A DNA stretch of 26,449 nt from Ministeria vibrans ATCC 50519 (Eukaryota; Opisthokonta; Filasterea). Location of the stretch: positions 1 to 26,449 of the forward strand of contig CALSCP010001204.1 in assembly GCA_943704425.1 (NCBI GenBank), read 5' to 3'. The first letter of the stretch is position 1. The number at the start of each line of letters is the position of its first letter. This document shows positions 9,469-17,535 of this stretch, one piece after another. The notes under the pieces are model-generated. The model searched no databases. It saw only the letters and a list, made by a program, of their open reading frames with translations, and was not told the DNA's origin. A program made the position numbers and the translations under genes.

Positions 9469-11235
9469 GAATTACCGATCTTGTCGTTTGGACCCCTCAC
9501 GCGCACGCAATGCGCATGCGCCCCGTTCTCGTGGGTGGAGGGGCTGCACGGTGCGCTGCTGGCGCATCAGGGGCGTGTGCAGTGCCGTGTGTGACTTGTG
9601 GGAGCGCGTCGTGCCCAACGGCGAGTGCCGACTGTTTAGCCCTCTCGTTCTCTTATCACGCACTCCACTCTGCTTCGCAGTGGGATCCTTTGCGCCCTCT
9701 GCTTCCGTGTAGCCCTTTTCGACCGTTTTTCACTGCGTCTGCTCCCATCTTGTGTCGTTTTTCACAGTATTTCCTAAACGTTTCTTTCGTTCTTTTTTTG
9801 TGTGTGTGTGTGTAACAGAGTTGTGATGCCGTCCTCAAAATATACGCTGCCCACCGCGAGGCCATGCTCAACCGCTCGACGGCATTGTTGCGGTTGAACA
9901 AGTTACAAGACGCCATGATTGTTCTGGACACCTTGTGTGCACAGTGTCCTGACTACGCGTACGCCTTCAACAACCGCGGGACGGTTGCTGCCGAAATGGG
10001 CAAGCTGGAGGATGCCGAGCGCGACTTTCACCGTGCCACCGAGATCGACCGTCTCTACGCTGCTCCCTACTACAACCTCGGCAACATTCGTGTGCGGCAA
10101 AAGCTGTTACTGCGCGCTATTGCCGACTACAGTGCAGCCATTGAGCGCGACCGCAAACACACGCGTGCCCTCTACAACCGCGGGCAGACGTACGCCATTA
10201 CCAACCGCAACGAACAGGCCATCGAAGACTTTTCATCGCTCATTCGCATCACTCCTATGGACAAGGAGGCGTACATGGCCAGAGCAAAGGTATAATAATT
10301 ATATAAAAATAATAATAATAATAATAATAATATTTTTTATTATTAATAATAATATTATTATTATTAATAATAATAAATCTACACACCGCAAACCTCACTT
10401 TTTTTTCTTTCTTTTTTTCTAGTCATTTTGGTCGTTAAAGAGAGCGGAGGAGGCAACGCGAGACTTGAAGACGGCGGTGAGCATCGAGCCGGGGTATACT
10501 GAGGCATACATTGAGCGAGGGCGGATTGCACTGGCGTGTCGACAACTGGAAGATGCACTGAGAGACTTTGAGAAGGCATGTTCGGTGGACGAGCGGTGTG
10601 CTGAGGGATGGATGCTGCGAGCGCAGGTGGAGGTGCGACAGGGCAAGGCGGATGATGCAGTCAGGCACGCGGAGAAGGCGTTGGAGGCACGGCCGTCCGA
10701 TGCGGGTTTGCTCTCCCGCTATGCTGCCATTTTGCTGGTACTCGGACGCAACGAGAAGTCGGTCGAGATTGCACGCAAAGCAGTGCTCATTAACACGAGG
10801 CTTAAAGTGACGTACCTGCTGCTGGGGTGTGCGCTGGAACGTATTGACGACCGTGATACGGCCATCAAGGTGTACACGCAGGCGGTCGACACCGACCCAA
10901 CGTTCGCCGTGGCCTACGCCTACCGCGCCAACGCCCTCAACGCGGCAGGGCACTTCGCCGACGCTATTAAGGATTACAACCGCGCGGCGCGTCTCGAGCC
11001 CCGCGATGGAATCACCTACCTCAACCGAGCGACCGCCAAGGTCAACGCGTACGACTACAAGGACGCCCTCGAGGACTTTGACCGCGCTCTCACCTTCATT
11101 CCCGACGACCCCGAGGTCGATTCCCGCCGTCGTCGGTGTGCCGTCATGGCCAAGAACCCCAAAAGGTCCCGTCGCCAGTCCATCGGTTCCTGGCCTGCCG
11201 TTCCTCTCGACGTTGCCCGTCTCGACGTCATTTAG
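9029..11235 (+). CDS. tetratricopeptide-repeat (TPR) protein, about 14 repeats
   Basis: Four exons (9029-9130, 9192-9386, 9819-10289, 10423-11235) give 526 residues. Nearly the whole chain is 34-residue TPR units with the usual Gly/Ala and Pro pattern, such as AFNNRGTVAAEMGKLEDAER, ALYNRGQTYAITNRNEQAIE, AYIERGRIALACRQLEDALR and AYRANALNAAGHFADAIK. I count about 14. TPR arrays form superhelical scaffolds that bind partner peptides. No catalytic or localisation domain is seen. The last 35 residues are basic and carry a possible kinase site (KRSRRQS). The repeats resemble those of TTC6-like proteins, but the evidence does not support a name. The 432-nt second intron is unusually long and has a GC-rich block inside it. 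Confidence 0.9.
9441..9468. repeat. poly-T run of 28 in TPR intron 2
   Basis: A T homopolymer of about 28 lies 55 nt into intron 2 (9387-9818), just before a GC-rich block. Its exact length is prone to sequencing error. Confidence 0.95.
10291..10378. repeat. self-complementary ATA/TTA repeat in TPR intron 3
   Basis: Runs of ATA followed by TTA and then ATA repeats fill the 133-nt intron 10290-10422. The opposing runs are complementary and could fold into a hairpin in the pre-mRNA, bringing donor and acceptor closer together. Confidence 0.8.
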
Positions 11236-11890
11236 TGTTGTGTCTATGTGTGTGTGGTTTTTTAATTCTTTTTTTTTGTACATAAGAATAATAATTATAA
11301 TAATTTGTTCACTCCCGAACACGACTCGCTATTAAAGAGGAGGTCACGACATCGCATTGTTACAAGACTTGAGATACAAGTTCTTGTGTTTAAAAAATTA
11401 ATTCGCTTCACGTCCAAAACGGCTCTTTTATTTTAGTCTAGTTTACTCTTTGCTTGCATACGCCTTAGTGTGTTGAATGCCAAATACTCAAACCACCAAA
11501 TTTTTTAAGGTTCCGACAATAAAGAAATATGCATCTGCAATCTTCCAAATTGAAATATTTTCGCGTAGTATCAATTATAAAAGCTCAAAATTGTTGTTGT
11601 TATTCGCGTGTTACCGTGTTTTTTTGAATTTTGTTTGTCAAGAACTTACTATCAGGCGAAAATTAATCATGTAAATATTCACTTTACACAGCTTAATGGA
11701 TTGAATACAGCTTATTTGAATTTCGCCTCCAAAGCTGTTAACGACGCTTAAATCGAACTAATCGCGTATTAAATAATAATCTAGATATCTATTATGCATC
11801 ATTATGATGATAATTAAAAATATAATAATAATAATAATTATTATTATATTTTAATTGTGTAAAAAAAAATTAATGAGTATTAATTAATAC
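11236..11890. other. AT-rich intergenic region between two convergent genes
   Basis: These 655 nt lie between the TPR stop codon and the arrestin-MORN-FYVE stop codon. They are AT-rich with stop codons in all frames beyond short lengths. No tRNA-like cloverleaf or conserved box was seen. AT repeats occur at 11818-11845 and a perfect palindrome sits at the right end. The stretch presumably holds both 3' UTRs. Confidence 0.6.
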
Positions 11891-11894
11891 TCAT
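11873..11894. repeat. 22-bp perfect palindrome over a stop codon
   Basis: The half-site ATGAGTATTAA is followed directly by its exact reverse complement. The stop codon TGA (11893-11891) of the arrestin-MORN-FYVE gene lies inside the right half. The element could fold into a hairpin at the start of that gene's 3' UTR, or be a binding site for a dimeric protein. Confidence 0.8.
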
Positions 11895-14800
11895 GCTTTG
11901 TGGCACGCCACGCACACCCTCTGGGGATCAGTACCCAGTGCTTCACACACCCTCGACGGAGCACAATCGGCGCAGAAGATGCGGCCGCACATGCGACAGT
12001 GATGGCGACGTCGCAGCATCCCAAACGGACGCGCACAATCCAGACACTGCTTTGCCTCGCTGTCTTTCATCCACACCACCGTCTTGGCATCCCCTGCTGT
12101 CGCCGCCACTGCCGCCGTGCCACTCGAAGTGGCAGCCTTGGCCTTCTCGGCTCTGACTGCAGCCGGTCCCATCTTGACCTCTTCGGCGTTGAGCGCCTCC
12201 CGGGCCGCGTCGCACGTCTTGCGACGGTTCGTCTCGCTTGTCGTCTCGCACAGCGTCTTGGCGGCGCGCACCGAAAAGTCAGAGACGGTGTGAGCGGCAA
12301 AAAGACGGTGGTACGTGGGAATGGTCTGGGCGAGCCAAGCGTTGCTAGAGCTCAGGTAGTCGGCCAGCGAGGCACACGCCACGCCCAACAAACTCCACAG
12401 GCGCCGCGTGATGCCTTTGGTCTTCGTGGACACTGTGAGTGAACCCAAGCGCGCGACAACACTCGCAAGCGTCGGTTGTTCGGCACTGCGCGCCATCGTG
12501 TCGCCCTCGAGCACAGCCATAGCGGCGTGCACCGCCTGAACGTAGCTCACAAGAGCCCGTTCGCTTAGCAGTGCCAATTCCGTCGCGCTAATGCCATTGC
12601 GATTCGCCAGAGCCGCATACTGAAGGCCGAGCATGTCGCGATGCCACAAAGCACGTTCCTCAAGCAACTGCACACCAGAGTCCGTGAGCAAAGGACGCTG
12701 GTCCAACAGCGACGTTGACGCGTCCGCCAAAGGTGCAGACGGCTCCACGGGCTGAGGAGGTGCAGACGGTTCCGCCGCCATAGACGCACTCGCAGGCGGT
12801 GTTTCCTCGGTCACCGTCGCTGTCGCCTCTGCCTCCGCCTCCAGCTTCTTCTTCTTTTTCTTCTCTTCATGAACAGTCTCCTCCTCCTCCTCCTCATCCA
12901 ATGCTACGCCTTCCTCTGCCTGCTGCTCCGGCGCACTGGCATCTTTCTTGGTGTACTCCTGCTCCACGACGACCGGACGTCCATTGGCATCCACAGTGGA
13001 ACCACCCAGATCAAAGTCAATCGAGTCGTAGGCGGGGGGCATCTCATCCTGGTCATCTTCATCGCCATCCCCCTCATCACTACCACCACCGCCACGCCCC
13101 ATTGCAACCCCACCCCCTCGTCCAAAAGTATCGTCCAGCATCGCGGGCGGCACCGGCACCCACGGCTTGCCCTCAGCCTGCATGATGCGCTGAGCCGTGT
13201 TGAGTGCGGCTGCAAACCACTTGACGGCTTGCGTGCGCTCACCACGATCGCGCAGAATATACCCAATGATCGCTTGCACCCGCTGTTCCAGTGCCGGGTT
13301 GGCGCGCGTCCGTCCTTCATTGACAAAGCCCAGCACGTCAAACATGAGACGCAGCGTGCGTATGTGCTTGGGCGCCAGAGTGCGACACGACTGCAGTGCG
13401 CCACCCAGCACATCCAGATGAATCGACGACAGCGGTTCGCTGATCTGCACTGCATAGGTAATGCCACGTCCCAGTGCCACCAGCGCACACTGTTCGTGTC
13501 GTTTTTGGCGCACTGTGTCTTTCGCTGCGCCCGCTGCCTTGGCCAGTCGCACATGCATGTTGCCACTCTTGATCTCCTGCATGAACTGCCGACGGTCGTT
13601 CTCGTACGGACTCAGCTCGTAGAAGGCGCGCATCCGTTCGCACATGGCCAACATCAACGCCGCACTCCCACCTGTATCCGACTCGCTCTTCCCATCATCG
13701 TCTTGGTCGTCCGTCGCCACCACCGAGTCCTCCTTGGACGCATCGAGGACCAGCAGAATTGTCGAGTTGAGAGACATCTCCAGGGTCGCTGCACCCGACT
13801 GGCGCAGCAGCTGACTCGTCTTCAGCAGAATCGCACGACGGACAGGAATTGGCGTCGCGTGGCCACGGCCTAGCGCAATCGCGCCCACCATGAGCAGCTG
13901 GTGGCTCGCCAAACGCACGGCCGCGCGCATTGTCTCGAGAAGCGTCTCGCGAAAGTCAGCCGTGCCACAGAGACCCACCGAGTACTCGAGCGACGCAATG
14001 TGCGTCTGCGTCACGTACCACTCAACGGTGCCGCGGCCGAGACGCTCACAAATCGCCTTGATGCGTGTGAGAGCGTCGGTGAACTCGGGTGTTGCCGTGT
14101 ACACAGCCTTGGCGTGCTCCAACATGGGATCGGCGCCCACCAGGCGGTTGCGCGACACAACAGCGTGCACATAGAGCAGACGCTCTGCAACACTTTCGCA
14201 GGTGCTCTCCAGCACCCGCGCGTCCGACTTGCTCGCGGCTGCCAGCATCTTGGCCAACATGTCATTGGACTTTGCCATATCCAGATCGTGTGCGCGCGCA
14301 CTCAAAAGCGCACCGTATGCCAGCGCCTGCTCGGCATGGCGGTAGGGCGCGTGGTACGGATCGTCGTTGCGTGACTGCGCCTCACATATGCGCAACACCT
14401 CGTTGCTCAGCTCGATGCAGGGGACATTGAGTCCGAGCATGCGGTAGGCGGCCGTGAGCGTGTTGAGCAGCACACAGGCGAGTGCCGGGTGCGACTCGGT
14501 GAACTTGAGCCAGCCAGCGTCGCCCAGATTGGTCGTGTCGGTGGCGCAGGCAAGACGCCACAGACGCTCAAAGACACTCACCGTCGACTCCATGTTGGTG
14601 CCGAGATTGAGCAGGACGCGCGCGCCCAACGACGCCGCAAACCACTCCAAAAATACAATGGCATCTTCACGTGTAGTCACACGCACCGCACGACTGCACA
14701 GCGCCCGACGAATATCAAGTCGCGAGTGCGCAAACTGCTCCATTACTGTCACACTCGCATTAGCACTGGCGGACGCCTCGTACGCCGCAATGAACGCGTC

Positions 14801-16770
14801 ACCCAACGTGCGCAACTTTGCCATTCCCGCTTCTTCAACAGCCGCATCCATAGGCTCCACAGGAAGCTCACCACCCAAGGCACCATCGGCAAGCATGAGA
14901 CTCGCAAGGGAATTAGCACAGTCCGGCTCGAGGGCACTGACAAGGTCCCGTGGGAGCACATCACGTAAGGGTGCCATATCAATTTGAGCGGCAAGAGACT
15001 CCTCCTCTTCCATGCTGACACTGGCACTGGCACTCGAGCCAGCATTGTTGTTGGTGTCGTCGTCATCGCCATACTCTGCCTCCGGGTTGCTTGCAAAGTA
15101 CTGACCATCGACGACAACATTGTTGTGCCAGGTGCCCTTGAGCACGTCACCCGACACGTAGGTGACCGAGCCCACGCCGTGGCGCAGACCTTTCTCATAC
15201 TGCCCCGTGTACACGCTCTTGTCCGATGCCATAATCATCTTGCCGCGTCCGTGGAAGGCGCTCTCCTTGAACTCCCCCTCGTAGATGCTGCCTGAGTGCA
15301 CAACCATACGCCCCAGTCCACTGAACCGATTCGCCAAAAAGTTGCCCTCGTACACACTGCCTGACTTGAGCACCATACGTCCGTGGCCATTGGCCGCGCC
15401 ATTCGACCACTCGCCCTCGTACACGTTGCCCGACTTGAATGTGTGTGACTTGAAGTTGCCCGAGGCACTGACTGTGGCGTCAATAGGCGCAGCAGCAGCA
15501 GCGGCAGCAGCAGCAGCAGGGGGAGCCGCCGCTTTGGCCTTGTTTGTCGTTGCGGTAGTGGCCGATTTGACAGCATTACCTGGAATGCCGCCGCGGCGTT
15601 GGCGAAGCAGTGTGATGGGCATGTGGAGGGTGAGGTTGCCGGCGAGGAGGGAGGACATGACGAGCTCGACGGTCAGCTGAAAGGTGATCTTGAGAAGCGC
15701 ATCGTCACACGAGGTCTCTGGTGGCGACGGCAGTTTGATCGAAATGGTCTCGTCAAATTCGGCGCCGGCGCTGATGGCGCGGGACTCGGTTGAGATGGAG
15801 ATGGTGCGCGAGTCGGTCTGGTTCTTGCCATGCGCCATGATGGTGTAGCAGCGACGCAGCGAGAAGCGCACCGCGCGCACGTCTTTGGAGCTGCCATTCT
15901 TGACAACCACTTGCACCGGAACAGTGTCGCCTTTGTAAAAGGCTTTGCGCGGCAGGCGGCCAACGAGCTCGAGACGACGACCGCTTTGAAGCAGGAAGGC
16001 CTTGGTGGTACGCAGACCATGGCGACTGGCCGGACTCAGCTGCATGCCCAGCTGCGACCAAGGCTGATTGTAGCCGCCAACGGGCAGCGTCAGCGTGGTG
16101 TCCTTGTTGAAGGAGAAGGTGCCGGGTGCGTCGAGCCAGGCGCGCAGCTGGTACTTGACGCTCGCCTCGGCACTGAGCGGCGACAGCGACATGGACGGCG
16201 GCAGCGACGCAGGCAGACGGAACTCCACGGCGTACACGTGCCGCCCGGGGTTCAGCTGCACAGTCGAGCCATTCTTGCGCTCTGTCCATGCCACCCCGAG
16301 CAATGTCTGTGTGCCAGTGTGACAGAGTCCACAAGTCAGAAACGCAAAAAGAAGAAAAGAAAAAAAAAACGTTTGGGAATTTTTCTTGAAAAACAACTGT
16401 CGATGAGCATACCTTGCCCTTGTTGAGGAGACGGCGGGTGGACTTGTACGTTTTCTTCTTGGGGCGCACTTTGAAGTGGCCGTGGTGGAACTCAGATTCG
16501 ATCTCAGTCTCTTCAACCTAAAAACAGTTCGCATGTCAACATAAAACGTGATCCGCTTAAACCCAAACGCAGGAGGCGATGCGGGGCGCGTGGCGCGTAT
16601 GTGATGTAGGCACTCCCTACCTCGGTGCTGATCCGCCCGTAGATGTCCACGTAGAGCGAGCGGGTCTGGAAGGGCGCCGTGCACTCGACAATGACCGTCG
16701 CCTGGACCACATCCCCGCCAAAGTAGAAGGCCGGTCCGCCAGAGGGCAGCTCAATCGAAACTTTGGCCAT
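11891..16770 (-). CDS. arrestin-fold / MORN repeat / FYVE finger protein
   Basis: Three exons (16770-16621, 16517-16413, 16306-11891) give 1556 residues; the last exon is 4416 nt with no intron. Residues 1 to about 160 and 185-320 read as arrestin N and C domains (FYFGGDVVQATVIVE, KTLLGVAWTER, FYKGDTVPVQVVVKNGSSK). After an Ala-rich linker come five MORN repeats at about 381-485 (YEGEW, YEGNF, YEGEF, YTGQY, LKGTW). A long helical region follows (about 520-1170), and then acidic, Glu/Lys-rich low complexity. The end is a FYVE finger: W1497 and D1500, RRRHHCR at 1517-1523, RVC at 1548-1550, and eight zinc cysteines at 1506, 1509, 1522, 1525, 1530, 1533, 1550 and 1553. All hallmark residues for PI3P binding are present, so an endosomal adaptor is inferred. 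An upstream in-frame ATG would add a hydrophobic leader, unlikely for a cytosolic protein; ACAATGG at 16770 is preferred. Confidence 0.92.
15480..15530. repeat. GCA/GCC repeat encoding an Ala run
   Basis: Repeated GCN codons (GCAGCA on the plus strand reads as TGC here, that is Ala codons on the minus strand) encode about ten alanines at residues 349-358 of the arrestin-MORN-FYVE protein, in the linker between arrestin and MORN parts. Confidence 0.85.
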
Positions 16771-17094
16771 TGTAGCAAAGCAGCACAAAAATAATGTTAA
16801 AAAATTAACAATAATAATCATCATTCAATGAGTAGAGGAAGTCATCGAAAAGTTCCCACCTGCACAAGACATTCCCGACTTCCTTTTCAACGCAAAATTC
16901 GTCGCCGTCACTCTGACGATCATCCCATTGCCATTGATCATTTGTACACAATGTATGCTTCAACGTCTGGCATGAAGAGAAGAGCATTAGAGCAACACAA
17001 ATTCATCGCTTCCCTCTTTTGGTGATACAAATGTTATGCTCTTCTCTTCACTCTATGAGACGTACGAGTAATTTTTTCTTATTCATCGAGTACA
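16771..17094. promoter_or_regulatory. divergent intergenic region, arrestin-MORN-FYVE and USO1 exon 1
   Basis: These 324 nt separate the start codons of two diverging genes, so both promoters should lie here. No clear TATA or initiator motif is seen. Short open frames exist on both strands (16805-16987 minus, 16828-17025 plus), but neither resembles a known family. The central part is less AT-rich than other intergenic stretches. Confidence 0.4.
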
Positions 17095-17383
17095 ATGGCT
17101 TCGTTCCTGGCTGACTTTCTTGGTGGCGCGTCAAAGCAAGAGCAAGCGGACCCTCGAGCGGGCGTTGACACCGTCGAAAAACTCTGTTCGCGTGTTGAGG
17201 TAAGTAAACTCCGACCAGTCCGCCAGCACTCGCTCTCGACGCCGCCCCACCCTGACCGCCGACCTGCACTCACCCCCGCACTGTGCTCCCCGGCCTCTGC
17301 CCCCTCCCAAACAGACCTCAACCCTTCTTGAAGATCGCCGTGGAGCCGTGCGCGCCCTCAAAGGCCTCGCCAAAGACTACCAA
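17095..17383 (+). CDS. USO1: 5' exons of a USO1/p115 vesicle-tethering factor (gene broken after residue 58)
   Basis: Two exons (17095-17199, 17315-17383) encode 58 residues that match the start of the golgin USO1/p115. MASFLADFLGG is followed by TVEKLCSRVE, then STLLEDRRGAVRALKG and LAKDY, the family's conserved opening of its armadillo head. USO1/p115 tethers COPII and COPI vesicles at ER-Golgi membranes and is normally about 900 residues long. Here nothing of the remaining head, coiled coil or acidic tail follows. The next exon in frame, after a 152-nt intron (17384-17535), belongs to LYS2. The start is secure: AAATGG context and a strong family match from residue 1. Either the gene is truncated and fused, or the assembly has lost sequence. 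Confidence 0.85.
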
Positions 17384-17455
17384 GTATGCATTGCACTCGA
17401 TCCTTCCTCCCTCATCTCCTCATCCTCCACTCGCCTCTTTTTTCTTCTGCATCAC

Positions 17456-17478
17456 AAAAAAAAAAAAAAAAAAAAAAA
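17456..17478. repeat. poly-A run of 23 in the USO1::LYS2 junction intron
   Basis: A homopolymer of about 23 A lies in the middle of the intron that separates USO1-type coding from LYS2-type coding. It is a likely place for assembly error or recombination. Confidence 0.95.
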
Positions 17479-17535
17479 GTCAATGGTAATAATCATTATA
17501 TTTTATTGTTGTGTTTGTGTTTCTGCGATTTGTAG

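Noticed and set aside
11236-11890. A possible tRNA or other RNA gene in the largest gap
   Set aside because: No A/B box pair or cloverleaf could be found on either strand. The sequence is AT-rich without clear stems apart from the end palindrome.
12869-13873. A 334-codon plus-strand open frame opposite the arrestin-MORN-FYVE gene
   Set aside because: It is an antisense shadow of a GC-rich exon. Its translation is rich in His, Arg and Thr with no motif, while the minus strand codes for a coherent protein.
16771-16824. An in-frame upstream ATG that would give the arrestin-MORN-FYVE protein a hydrophobic leader (MMIIIVNFLTLFLCCFATM)
   Set aside because: The stretch is AT-rich non-coding in character, arrestin and FYVE proteins are cytosolic, and the downstream ATG has better context (ACAATGG) and starts right at the first arrestin strand.
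16805-17025. Small open frames on both strands in the divergent spacer (60 and 65 codons)
   Set aside because: No family resemblance, no splice partners and no codon bias distinct from chance. Kept only as a note on the spacer.
17456-17478. The A run as the tail of a retroposed LYS2 copy
   Set aside because: The run lies upstream of the LYS2 part, and that part still contains a spliceosomal intron (19177-19299), so it is not a processed retrocopy.
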